Shown here: one piece after another, positions 17,083-25,623 of the stretch
Position numbering within the stretch: position 1 is the stretch's first letter
Layout: each line of letters starts with the position of its first letter
Source of the DNA: Roseitalea sp.
GTDB taxonomy: Bacteria; Pseudomonadota; Alphaproteobacteria; Rhizobiales; Rhizobiaceae
Direction of reading: 5' to 3'
Assembly: GCA_017642895.1 (NCBI GenBank)
Contig: JAEPON010000001.1
Span: forward strand, 310,001-374,000
Length of the DNA: 64,000 nucleotides
Made by a program: the position numbers and the translations under genes
Notes under the pieces: generated by a model
What the model saw: only the letters and a program-made list of their open reading frames with translations
Database searches by the model: none
Told to the model about the DNA's origin: nothing

Positions 17083-18377
17083 GCGCTGCTGCCCCAGCCA
17101 GTCGTGAGCCCCATCTCCGAAAACGGGATAAAGCGCACCGTGTCGCCCGGTGCAACCGCGCCCACATCTTCGGGCAGGTCGATCAGGCCCTGCGCCGCTT
17201 GCAGGCCCGAGACCAGTCCAGACCCGTCGCGCGGGAACTTGTGGGCGCGCAAGGTCCCGGTTTCCGGCTCGGTCTCCGCCCATCCGCGCAGGAATTCGCG
17301 GCGCCCGGTCTTTTTGCGTTCGATGGCAAAGGCGGCCGGCAGGGCGTAAGCGCGCGGCGGCGTCACCGTTGCTCCGCCCAGATGGCCGATGACCGGTCGC
17401 GCGTAAAGCAGAAAGCAGACCAGGACTGCCACCGGATTGCCCGGCAGGCCGAGCACGACGGTGTCGCCGATCTGGCCGAACATCATCGGCCGGCCGGGTT
17501 TGATGGCGATCTGCCACAGATGGCGCTTTCCCAGCCCTTCAAGCACCCCGAGCATATGGTCTTCTTCGCCAAGCGACGCGCCGCCGGACGTGATGATCAG
17601 GTCGTGACCGGAGGCCGCGTTTGCCAGCGTTGTGCGCAGCGCGTCAGCATCGTCGCCGACATGGCCCAGATCGGTGACCTCCGTTGCGGCCTGGCCCGCC
17701 AGCGCCAGCAGCATGGGCCGGTTGGCGTCGTGGACCTGCGCGGCACTGGCGTCGACGCCCGGCGGGACGATCTCGTCGCCGGTCGACAGGATGGCCACGC
17801 GCAACGTCTCGCGCACCGCAACCGCGCCGTAGCCGGTCGCGGCCAGCGCTGCGAGATCCTGCGCGCGCAGCGTCTGGCCGGCGCGGACGACCGGATCGCC
17901 CTGCATGAAATCCTCGCCCGCCCGGCGCCGGTTCGCGCCGGCCTTCAGGCCCCCGGGAACGGCGATCGCGCCGTCGTCAAGGATCGTGCAATCCTCCTGC
18001 ATCGCCACCGTGTCCGTGTTAGCGGGCATCGGTGCGCCGGTGAAGATGCGCGCGCAATGGCCGGCCGGCACCGGTTCGGGCGCGGTCGCGCCGGCGGCCA
18101 CCCGGCCGCAGACCGGCAGGCGGCCGGAGGTCTCCAGATAGGCGGCATGGGCGAACGCATAGCCATCGACGGCGGCATTGTCGCTGCGCGGCACCGGTCC
18201 CGGCGCGGTCACGGGCTCGGCGACGATACGGCCCTGGGCGCCGATCACCGGCACGGTCGCCGTGCCGGTCACCGGCCCGAGCCGTTCCGCCAAGAGCGCC
18301 AGCACGTCGTCATGGCGCATGCGCTGGCCGTCATGGACGAAGCAATCGTCGATCAGTGTGCGATGTCCCGCGCTCAT
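17079..18377 (-). CDS. moeA: Molybdopterin molybdenumtransferase MoeA
   Basis: MoeA inserts molybdate into adenylylated molybdopterin. The 432 residues show the family marks: RSDNAAVDGYAFAHA near residue 60, FTGAPMPANTDTV, STGDEI, TSGGASLGEEDHM and VLGLPGNPVAVLVCF. Start at ATG 18377, overlapping the mobB stop by four bases; the 13 residues possible before it fall inside mobB. It sits between mobB and the cytochrome b gene in one overlapping operon. Confidence 0.92.
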   Translation of the reverse strand: MSAGHRTLIDDCFVHDGQRMRHDDVLALLAERLGPVTGTATVPVIGAQGRIVAEPVTAPGPVPRSDNAAVDGYAFAHAAYLETSGRLPVCGRVAAGATAPEPVPAGHCARIFTGAPMPANTDTVAMQEDCTILDDGAIAVPGGLKAGANRRRAGEDFMQGDPVVRAGQTLRAQDLAALAATGYGAVAVRETLRVAILSTGDEIVPPGVDASAAQVHDANRPMLLALAGQAATEVTDLGHVGDDADALRTTLANAASGHDLIITSGGASLGEEDHMLGVLEGLGKRHLWQIAIKPGRPMMFGQIGDTVVLGLPGNPVAVLVCFLLYARPVIGHLGGATVTPPRAYALPAAFAIERKKTGRREFLRGWAETEPETGTLRAHKFPRDGSGLVSGLQAAQGLIDLPEDVGAVAPGDTVRFIPFSEMGLTTGWGSSA

Positions 18378-18925
18378 GATGCAGACTTGTGCTCGGACAT
18401 ATCGCCAAGGCCGCACGCCTGTTCGACAAGGGTGGCAATTGCCTCGGTTTGGTTGCGACGGAAGACGGGCTGCCCACCTGTTGCTGTTTCATCCGGCAGA
18501 TCGTCGCAGGCGATGGCGATGATGGCTGGATCCGTGGTTGCGAGGACAGGACGTGCCGTGTCCGCGTCGGCGCGTAGCTCGATCTTGGGATGCGCCGCAC
18601 TCTTGTAGCCCTCGACCAGCACGATGTCGCAGGGCTCAAGGCGTGCGATCATGTTATCGAGTGACGGTTCGGTCTCGCTCGATCCCCCCTCATGGATCAG
18701 CGCCCACCGCGTTGGCGCGATGATGGCGACTTGCGAGGCGCCGGCCTTGCGATGGATGTCGCTGTCGGTGCCGGGCTTGTCGATCGCGAACCCGGCATGG
18801 GCGCGCTTGACCGTTGCCACCCGGTAGCCCCGGCGGACCAGTTCGCGCGTCAGGTTCGCGGTCATGGTGGTCTTGCCGGAATTTTTCCAGCCGACAATGC
18901 CGAAACGGGGTGGACCGATGCTCAT
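18374..18925 (-). CDS. mobB: Molybdopterin-guanine dinucleotide biosynthesis protein MobB
   Basis: P-loop GTPase-like partner of MobA, 183 residues. The Walker A motif is GWKNSGKTTM at the start; the later family marks are ATVKRAHAGF, HRKAGA and VLVEGYKS. Its start overlaps the mobA stop by one base. It assists MobA in making the bis-MGD cofactor used by formate dehydrogenases and related enzymes. Confidence 0.9.
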   Translation of the reverse strand: MSIGPPRFGIVGWKNSGKTTMTANLTRELVRRGYRVATVKRAHAGFAIDKPGTDSDIHRKAGASQVAIIAPTRWALIHEGGSSETEPSLDNMIARLEPCDIVLVEGYKSAAHPKIELRADADTARPVLATTDPAIIAIACDDLPDETATGGQPVFRRNQTEAIATLVEQACGLGDMSEHKSAS

Positions 18926-19566
18926 CAGACGAGTGTTCCTTCGGCTGTGCGCTCGGCGGCGGCAAGGTCTTCGGGCGTGTTGATGTTGAAGAACGGGTCT
19001 GCGCCATCGGGCGCACTTGCAAAACCGACCGGCGCGAAGCGGTGGCGTTTGACCCAGGCCATCACCTTGAGCGTGTCGGTCTCGGCCAGCCAACGCTCGA
19101 GATCGTCCGCGAGGGCCGTCGGCCACAGCGCGAACACCGGGTGACGGTTGCCGCCCGAGGTGGCCATGGCGATCGTGTCCGGCGTCGTTGCAGCGGCAGC
19201 CAGGTACGCCACCAAGTCCTCGGGAAAGAAGGGCGTGTCCGTCGCCGCCGTTGCAACGTGGGTGAAGTGTCTGTCCAGCTTGGCGGCAAAGCGCATGGCG
19301 GCCAGCACGCCGGCCAGCGGGCCGGCATGGCCGCCGATCGTGTCGGCGAAGACCGGCAGTCCGAGCATGCCGAAACGGTCCTTGTCACCGTTGGTGTTGA
19401 TCGCAAGCTGGCCGACCTGCGGGGCCAGACGCGCGACGACATGGGCGATCAGCGGCTTGGCGGCGAGTTCAACGAGCGCCTTGTCGGCGCCGCCCATGCG
19501 CCGGGACTGGCCGCCGGCAAGCACCACGCCGAGAATGGCCGCCTGATGCGGGGTGAGGTCAGTCAT
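18925..19566 (-). CDS. mobA: Molybdenum cofactor guanylyltransferase MobA
   Basis: MobA couples GMP to molybdopterin. The 213-residue sequence has the nucleotidyltransferase start GVVLAGGQSRRMGGADKAL, NTNGD, and the metal-binding TDTPFFPEDLV near residue 105. ATG 19566 was chosen because the 26 residues possible upstream lie within fdhD and do not fit the family; it overlaps the end of fdhD by eight bases. Confidence 0.9.
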   Translation of the reverse strand: MTDLTPHQAAILGVVLAGGQSRRMGGADKALVELAAKPLIAHVVARLAPQVGQLAINTNGDKDRFGMLGLPVFADTIGGHAGPLAGVLAAMRFAAKLDRHFTHVATAATDTPFFPEDLVAYLAAAATTPDTIAMATSGGNRHPVFALWPTALADDLERWLAETDTLKVMAWVKRHRFAPVGFASAPDGADPFFNINTPEDLAAAERTAEGTLV

Positions 19567-20458
19567 GGCGCGCGCCCTTGCGCCGCATCTCCGGCGTCTC
19601 GTCGGCGACCTTCGACCAGTCCATGTCGCGGACGATCCTTTCATTTCCAGAAAGGACCGTGAAGCGCTTGCCGCGCGCCCGTCCGATCAGGGTAAGGCCC
19701 GCTTGTTTGGCCAGTTCCACGCCCCAAGCGGTGAAGCCGGAGCGCGAGACGAGAACCGGAATGCCCATCATCACGGTCTTGATCACCATTTCCGAGGTCA
19801 GCCGGCCGGTCGTATAGAAGATCTTGTCGCCCCCCGATATCTCGTTGAGCCGCATCCAGCCGGCGATCTTGTCAACGGCGTTGTGGCGGCCGACATCCTC
19901 CATATAGACCAATGGCCGGTCGCGCTCGCACAGGACGCAGCCATGGATGGCGCCGGCGGCGAGATAGAGGCTGGGCGTCGTGTTGATGGTCTTTGTCAGC
20001 GCATGCAGCCATGATGTGCGCAGCGTCGCCCCGGCGGGCAGGGCCATGGCGTCGAACCCGTCCATCACATCGCCGAAGACGGTGCCCTGCGCGCAGCCGG
20101 ACGTGCGCACCTTCTTTTGCAGCACCGCCTCATAGTCGGTTTCGCGCGCGGTGCGGACGACCACGACATCCAGATCGTCATCGTGCTCGATCGCCGTGAT
20201 CGCGTCATCGGGCCGCAGCATGTTCTGGTTGATCAGATAGCCGACCGCCAACAGGTCAGGGTGATCGCCGATCGTCATCATGGTGACGATTTCCTGCCGA
20301 TTGAGATAGAGCGTCAACGGACGTTCGGTGATCACGCGCGTTGCGATCGGATTGCCGTCCTGGTCATGGCCGGCAACCTCGGCCGAAAGGCCGTGGGCAG
20401 CGGGGTCGGGCGCGACCAGATAAGGGGTCTCCTGCGTTCGGGCGGTGTCTGCTGTCAT
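19559..20458 (-). CDS. fdhD: Formate dehydrogenase accessory sulfurtransferase FdhD
   Basis: FdhD passes sulfur to the Mo-bisMGD cofactor of formate dehydrogenase. The 299 residues include TRVITERPLTLYLNRQEIV, VGYLINQ, AGAIHGCVLC and the strongly conserved MEDVGRHNAVDKI. The loop that holds a CxxC pair in E. coli reads SGCAQGTVFG here, so only one cysteine is present at that point. It heads the fdhD-mobA-mobB-moeA-cytochrome b operon. A dedicated formate dehydrogenase is not in the window. Confidence 0.88.
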   Translation of the reverse strand: MTADTARTQETPYLVAPDPAAHGLSAEVAGHDQDGNPIATRVITERPLTLYLNRQEIVTMMTIGDHPDLLAVGYLINQNMLRPDDAITAIEHDDDLDVVVVRTARETDYEAVLQKKVRTSGCAQGTVFGDVMDGFDAMALPAGATLRTSWLHALTKTINTTPSLYLAAGAIHGCVLCERDRPLVYMEDVGRHNAVDKIAGWMRLNEISGGDKIFYTTGRLTSEMVIKTVMMGIPVLVSRSGFTAWGVELAKQAGLTLIGRARGKRFTVLSGNERIVRDMDWSKVADETPEMRRKGARHD

Positions 20459-20504
20459 GGCGCGATAATGCCCAAGGGTGTGCGTTCGCTCAACGTGAAA
20501 ACCA

Positions 20505-21710
20505 TCAAGCGGTGTTCGTCGGTGTGCGTACGGCGATCAATGCCACCACAAGCGCGGCCAGCGCCATTGTGGACAACGCCGCCGTCAACCCCGTGGCGGA
20601 GCCGTGACTGCCGGCGGCATGAGCTCCGATGATCGATGCGATCGCGCCGCCGCCGATCTGCATGGCGCCCAAAAGGCCCGAAGCGGCGCCCGATGCGTCC
20701 GGCCTCAGGCTGATCACGGCGGCCGTGGTGTTGGGCAGCACCAGGCCGTTGCCGATGCCGATCAGCATCAGCGGTACGAACAGCGACGCCGGATGACCGG
20801 ATCCCAGCGCAAAAAGGGTCAGGGACAACAGCGTTCCGGCGACCGTGATCAACGAACCGTCGCGGACCATGGGCTCGATGCCGCGCCGTTGGGAAAACCG
20901 CCCGGACAGGAAGTTGCCGATCAGATAGCCGAGCGCGCACAGCGCGAACCAAAGACCATATTCAAACGGGGTCTGGCCGAGAAACCCGTCCGAGACGGCC
21001 GGCGCTCCGCCCAGAAAACCGAAAAAGACGGACGTCGCCAGTGTCGCTGTCATCGCATAAAGCCAAAAGGCGGGCATGCGCGCCAGCACGCCCCATGTCG
21101 CGATCTGGGCGCGGGCGCCCTGGCTGCGGCTCATATTGGTTTCCGGCAGGAAAAAGAGCGTTGCGAACAGCGCGATCACGCCGAACAGGGTGAGCAATAT
21201 GAACGCGGCACGCCAGCCAGCCAGTTCGTCGGCCAGTCCGCCAATGGCCGGCGCGATCATCGGCGCCACGGCCATGCCCATCACCATATAGCCAATCATC
21301 GATGCCGATTTCTCGCGCGGATAGATGTCGCGAATGATGGTTCGCGAGAGCACCAGCCCGGCGGCGCTGGCGGTCTGGATGACACGGCCGATCAGGAAGA
21401 TTTCCACGGTCGGTGCCAGCGTGCAAACGATCGAGCCGATCACGAAGATACCCATGCCGACGATCAGCACCGGCCGCCGGCCGACCCGGTCCGATACCGG
21501 GCCGGCGACGAGCTGCAGTATGGCCATGAAAACCAGGTAAAGGGACAGGCCAAGCTGGACGGTCGGATAGGATGCGTCGAAGTCGTCGGCGATCGACGGC
21601 ATGGACGGCATGAACATGTTGATCGCCAGCGGGCTGACCGCTGCCAGAACGACAAGCGTTGCGAGCAGCGGCCGGACGGCGCCTGGCCTTGACAGAATTG
21701 CCTGCGACAT
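20505..21710 (-). CDS. Bcr/CflA-family multidrug MFS transporter
   Basis: A 401-residue major facilitator with twelve hydrophobic segments. The start resembles Bcr/CflA drug exporters (LAINMFMPSMPSIADDF, then YPTVQLGLSLYLVFMAILQL), and the loop between helices 2 and 3 is GPVSDRVGRRPVLIVG. It probably exports small toxic compounds by proton antiport. It lies alone between fdhD and a small unknown gene, with no dedicated regulator touching it. Confidence 0.87.
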   Translation of the reverse strand: MSQAILSRPGAVRPLLATLVVLAAVSPLAINMFMPSMPSIADDFDASYPTVQLGLSLYLVFMAILQLVAGPVSDRVGRRPVLIVGMGIFVIGSIVCTLAPTVEIFLIGRVIQTASAAGLVLSRTIIRDIYPREKSASMIGYMVMGMAVAPMIAPAIGGLADELAGWRAAFILLTLFGVIALFATLFFLPETNMSRSQGARAQIATWGVLARMPAFWLYAMTATLATSVFFGFLGGAPAVSDGFLGQTPFEYGLWFALCALGYLIGNFLSGRFSQRRGIEPMVRDGSLITVAGTLLSLTLFALGSGHPASLFVPLMLIGIGNGLVLPNTTAAVISLRPDASGAASGLLGAMQIGGGAIASIIGAHAAGSHGSATGLTAALSTMALAALVVALIAVRTPTNTA

Positions 21711-21794
21711 CGGGGAACCGGTGAAAGGACACTTGTCCTTACCCCGATTTTGCCCGGGAGAGAAGCCGGCGACGAATGCCGCCGGCAGGATTGA

Positions 21795-21935
21795 TCAGCG
21801 TTGCGGTGCCGTTCTGCGCCCGATGCGGAAAACGCGGCGCACAAGCGAATCAATGGCCAGTTTTCGTTCGCGCGCGGCGATCCGTCGGACACGCTGATAA
21901 TCGATGTTGCGATCGAAGGGATCATGATGGGGCAT
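21795..21935 (-). CDS. Small basic protein of unknown function, divergent from the LysR gene
   Basis: A 46-residue, arginine-rich reading frame (starts MPHHDPFDRNIDYQRVRRIA). It is supported by AAGGAG about 10 bases before its ATG and by its place divergent from the LysR gene. I do not recognise the family; it looks like the short basic proteins often left as hypothetical in alphaproteobacteria. Length alone gives little support, so the ribosome-binding site is the main argument. Confidence 0.5.
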   Translation of the reverse strand: MPHHDPFDRNIDYQRVRRIAARERKLAIDSLVRRVFRIGRRTAPQR

Positions 21936-22050
21936 CGGTCTGGCTCCTTGTCCGCCGGTTTGTCGGCTGGGTTTGGCAGACATTGAAATAACTGTTGCCA
22001 AACGACCGGACAAACGCGAACTTCTGACAGTTCGGATAAGGAAATTTGAT

Positions 22051-23004
22051 GTGACTCGCCGTCTGCCCCCGCTCAATGCCCTGCGGGCCTTCGATGCCGC
22101 GTCGCGCCATCTGAGTTTCCAGAAGGCGGCCGAGGAGCTCAACGTTACCCCCTCGGCGCTGTCATTCCAGATCCGCCAGCTCGAAGACCATTTGCATGTG
22201 CCGTTGTTTCAACGCCTCAATCGCCGGGTGGTGCTGACCGAGGCCGGCGCCCGTTTCGCCCCGTTCGTGCAGGACGGGTTCGAGCGGCTGCACGGCGCGA
22301 TGAACCAGCTCAGGCCGGCAACACCGGACAACGTGCTCACGGTCTCGACCGGTCCGGCGTTTGCGGCAAAGTGGCTGTCGCCCCGCATCCACCGCTTTCT
22401 CGAACTGCATCCGGACATCGAATTCCGGATTTCGGCGAACCTTAATCTCTCCGACCTTAGAAAAGACCCGGTCGATGTCGCGATCCGGTTCGGCGGCGGC
22501 AACTATCCGGGGCTTCGGGTGGAACCGCTGGCCGAAGATGCGGCGACGCCGCTGATCAGCCCGATGCTGCTCGACCGGCGTTTTGACGGAGCGCTGTCGC
22601 TGACCGATCTTGGCTCCCTGACGCTGTTGCATGATGATTCGGCGTCGTTTCTGCCCAAGGCCGTGACGTGGGCGACATGGCTGAAGCATGCGGGCGCCCA
22701 TGGCATCGACGCATCGCGGGGCGCGCGCTTCAGCCATGCCGACCACGCAATCGAGGCGGCGGTAGACCAGGCGGGCATCGTGCTGGGCCGGCTGACATTG
22801 GCCGCCCGCGACATTCGCGCCGGCCGCCTTGTCGCGCCGTTCGATCTGGTGCTGCCGTCCAATGCGAGCTTTTATTTTTGCTGCCTGCCGGAAATGACGG
22901 CCGAACCGAAAATCGAGGCGTTTCGGACCTTCGTGCGATCGGAAATCGATGACGAAAAGGCCGAACTGGATCGGCTGCGGAACCGAGGCCGGCAGGGCAG
23001 CTAG
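22051..23004 (+). CDS. GcvA-type LysR transcriptional regulator
   Basis: A 317-residue LysR regulator of the GcvA/AmpR branch. It begins VTRRLPPLNALRAFDAASRH, the typical GcvA start, read from GTG 22051 with AAGGA about 9 bases upstream; a longer frame to 21973 exists but is not conserved. The helix-turn-helix is KAAEELNVTPSALSFQIRQL; the effector domain has STGPAFAAKWLSPRI. It ends overlapping the convergent transporter gene by four bases, sharing the sequence CTAG as both stops. Its target is not evident; the divergent small gene is one candidate. Confidence 0.9.
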   Translation: MTRRLPPLNALRAFDAASRHLSFQKAAEELNVTPSALSFQIRQLEDHLHVPLFQRLNRRVVLTEAGARFAPFVQDGFERLHGAMNQLRPATPDNVLTVSTGPAFAAKWLSPRIHRFLELHPDIEFRISANLNLSDLRKDPVDVAIRFGGGNYPGLRVEPLAEDAATPLISPMLLDRRFDGALSLTDLGSLTLLHDDSASFLPKAVTWATWLKHAGAHGIDASRGARFSHADHAIEAAVDQAGIVLGRLTLAARDIRAGRLVAPFDLVLPSNASFYFCCLPEMTAEPKIEAFRTFVRSEIDDEKAELDRLRNRGRQGS

Positions 23005-23921
23005 TTCTGCCCCTCAATGACCGCGCCGGCGGCGATGCGCGCCCTGACGCGCTCGCGATAAAAGGCATAGATGCCCGTTCCGATGATCAGGGCCGAACCG
23101 ATCATCATGGGGATATCCGGCCGTTCATCGAACAGGACGAAGCCCAGGATCAGCGCAAACAGCAGCCGGGAATAGCGGAATGGCGCGATGACCGAGAGTT
23201 CCCCGATCCGCAGCGACAGTGTGATCGCGTAATACGCCATCATGCCGGCGGTTGCCGCGCCCAGGACATAGAGCATGGTTGTCGTGCTCATCGGCGACCA
23301 GCCGCCATAGGCGATCATCATGATGAAGGCGGGCGGCAGGATGACAAGGCTCGCCAACGTCGACAGTTGCATCGTGCTCACGCCGGTTTCGACACGGCGC
23401 GTGGCAAGGTCGCGCATGGCAAGACCGACCACGGCGGCGACTGCCAGAAGGGCGGCCGGCGTGAAGCCCGCCATGCCGGGCCGGACGATGATGATCACAC
23501 CGAAAAAGCCGATCATGACCGCCGACCAGCGCCGCCAGCCCACTTTCTCGCCCAGGAACAGGGCCGCGCCGAGCGTGACGACCAGCGGCTGGGCCTGAAG
23601 AATGGCCGATGCCGTCGATAGCGGCATCAGGGCGAGGGCCGTCACGAAGCAGACAACGCCGAGCACCTCGCCGGCGTTGCGCACCACAATCGGCCTGGCG
23701 AAATAGGCACGGGTCCAGATCGGGTCGCCGGAAAGGCGGGTGAGCGCGGCGAAGACGACAGCCGCAATCAGCGTTTGCAGCAGGATGACCTGCCCGACAT
23801 TGATCTCTTGCGCCGCCAGCTTGATGAAGCTGTCATCAAGCGCGAACAGGCCCATGGACAGGATCATCATGGCGATGGCGGTGATGTTGCGTGTGACCGG
23901 CGTCGTTGCGATGCTGCCCAT
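23001..23921 (-). CDS. DMT-superfamily (EamA) transporter
   Basis: A 306-residue protein with ten hydrophobic segments and two EamA repeats (LSMGLFALDDSFIKL in the first; FFGVIIIVRP ending it; GELSVIAPFRYSRLLFALIL in the second). These transporters export amino acids or metabolites, but the substrate is unknown. ATG 23921 was chosen because residues before it are polar and not conserved. Confidence 0.87.
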   Translation of the reverse strand: MGSIATTPVTRNITAIAMMILSMGLFALDDSFIKLAAQEINVGQVILLQTLIAAVVFAALTRLSGDPIWTRAYFARPIVVRNAGEVLGVVCFVTALALMPLSTASAILQAQPLVVTLGAALFLGEKVGWRRWSAVMIGFFGVIIIVRPGMAGFTPAALLAVAAVVGLAMRDLATRRVETGVSTMQLSTLASLVILPPAFIMMIAYGGWSPMSTTTMLYVLGAATAGMMAYYAITLSLRIGELSVIAPFRYSRLLFALILGFVLFDERPDIPMMIGSALIIGTGIYAFYRERVRARIAAGAVIEGQN

Positions 23922-24043
23922 GGCGGATGATCTGTTCGGGGAATGCTCGGTTCGGAGCACAAAAGAAAAACGGCCGGCGGAGCCGACCACTGCTTGGCTA
24001 GCATGGCCTTGCCGCACTGAACAGCGGCAATCTTGTCACCGGG

Positions 24044-25141
24044 TCAATCGCGCGCTTCGAGCCACGCCGTCAGTGCACCGGCGTCGCCCTCGGGGACATG
24101 GGCCGCGACGCGCCGGCCGATGGCGGCGCCGAACTTGTAGCCATGGCCGGAACAGGCCGAGATGACCCAGAGCCGGTCCTGTCGGTGCAGGGCGAAACGC
24201 TCGTCATGCGTGAAGGTGTAGGCGCAGGTGACGGTTTTCTCATGGGCATATTCGCCGAGCCGGGCGAGCGGCGGCGAAAACCAGCGCCGGATGGTCTGGG
24301 CCTCGTCGGCGCGCGGTTCGCGCTCTTCGTCCGGACCGGCCTTGCGCTTGTGATTGCCAGTGCCGAGCTTGAGGCCGGATCCGCCGATCGGCGGGATGCC
24401 ATAGCCGTCCGAATCCCCGCCCATGTCGAGAAGAACCGGCGCATTGTCCCATGACGGAGCCAGATCGGCGGGGGGCGTGAAATAGGCCACCGCCGTCCGA
24501 TAGGTGGTCAAACGTTCAGCCAAGTGCGGCAACAGACCGAGCACCCAGGCGCCGGCGGTGACAATGACGTGATCATAGGCCTGTTCGCCATCGGCCGTGG
24601 TCACCGTGCCGGACACACCGTCAACGGCGGTGACGCTGGTGTCGTCGCGGACGGCGACGCCCTTGTCGTCCAGCCATCGGGCGATGCCGGCGCCGATCTT
24701 CTGGCATAAAAGTGCGCCGCCCTCGGGGCTGAAGCCGGCATAGCGGAACGTGCCGGGCTCGAGAAAGCCAAACCTTTCGACGGCCATCGCCGGATCGAGT
24801 ATCTCGAGCGGATAGCCGCCGACCTGAAGGCCATCGCGATAGCGCTCGGCTTCATCGCCCGGCTCGCGGGAGACGATCAGAAAGCCGTTTTCGATCAAAT
24901 GGCTGTCGCCCAGATCGCCGAACAGTTCGGACCAGGCGTCATAGGCTTCGTCGATGCGCCTTGCATAGCCGGTCTGGCCGCCATAGGCGCGCCGGATGAT
25001 GCGGTGTTCATCGCCCGAGGCTGACAGGGGGTTGGGGATCGGGCCTTGCTCATAGAGCGTGACGTCCAAGCCGCGTTTGGCCAGCGCCCAGGCCGATGCG
25101 AGGCCGGAAACTCCCGCGCCGATAATGGCAATGGCGGTCAT
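24044..25141 (-). CDS. FAD-dependent sarcosine/N-methyltryptophan-oxidase-like enzyme
   Basis: A 365-residue amine oxidase of the monomeric sarcosine oxidase/SolA family. The dinucleotide-binding start is IIGAGVSGLASAWALAKRGL. The covalent-flavin cysteine of the family is present in VTCAYTFTHDERF (near residue 310), and the C-terminal flavin loop is CSGHGYKFGAAIG. It oxidises an N-methyl or related amine with release of peroxide; the substrate is not clear. Its ATG overlaps the stop of the exported-protein gene by four bases, so it is the third gene of a moaA-exported protein-oxidase operon. Confidence 0.85.
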   Translation of the reverse strand: MTAIAIIGAGVSGLASAWALAKRGLDVTLYEQGPIPNPLSASGDEHRIIRRAYGGQTGYARRIDEAYDAWSELFGDLGDSHLIENGFLIVSREPGDEAERYRDGLQVGGYPLEILDPAMAVERFGFLEPGTFRYAGFSPEGGALLCQKIGAGIARWLDDKGVAVRDDTSVTAVDGVSGTVTTADGEQAYDHVIVTAGAWVLGLLPHLAERLTTYRTAVAYFTPPADLAPSWDNAPVLLDMGGDSDGYGIPPIGGSGLKLGTGNHKRKAGPDEEREPRADEAQTIRRWFSPPLARLGEYAHEKTVTCAYTFTHDERFALHRQDRLWVISACSGHGYKFGAAIGRRVAAHVPEGDAGALTAWLEARD

Positions 25142-25623
25142 GGCCCGGACAGCCGCCGCGCGAACTGTTCAACCAAGGGTTCGAAACGGGCCCGCATTTC
25201 GGGCGGAAACAAAATCGCGGCCGAGTGGATCGTGTCGTCGGCGCCGAATTCGTGGCGCTCATAGTAGATCATGTCGCCGGCATGGCCCGACACGACCAGC
25301 CAGTTTTCACCGGACGCCCGATAGGTCACGCTGTCGCCGGCGGTCTTGCGGCCCTGTTCGATCCGGTCGCGCATCTGCCGGGCGGTTTCGCCCAAGGCGT
25401 TGAACGCCCCGAAAACGGCCAGCACCGTGCCGTTTTCGCCGGTCATGGTGATGCCGTCGCCGTTTTCGGGCGGTGGTGCGATTTGGGTGAACATGTGCGC
25501 GGGCAGCGTGAACTGCGTGCCGAAGCGTGCGTTCACATAGGTCAGTTCGTCGGCAAGTGCGGGCGTTGCGAGCATCGCCATGCCGAAAAGGCCGGCGACG
25601 GTGAACCGGGCCGCGCTAGCCAC
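25138..25623 (-). CDS. Exported protein of unknown function between moaA and the oxidase
   Basis: A 161-residue protein with a signal peptide (hydrophobic core [14 protein letters not shown], cut after ALA). The mature part has no cysteine or membrane segment and is rich in short beta-like stretches ([33 protein letters not shown]). I do not recognise a named domain. It overlaps moaA by eight bases and the oxidase by four, so it is made together with both. Confidence 0.75.
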   Translation of the reverse strand: MASAARFTVAGLFGMAMLATPALADELTYVNARFGTQFTLPAHMFTQIAPPPENGDGITMTGENGTVLAVFGAFNALGETARQMRDRIEQGRKTAGDSVTYRASGENWLVVSGHAGDMIYYERHEFGADDTIHSAAILFPPEMRARFEPLVEQFARRLSGP

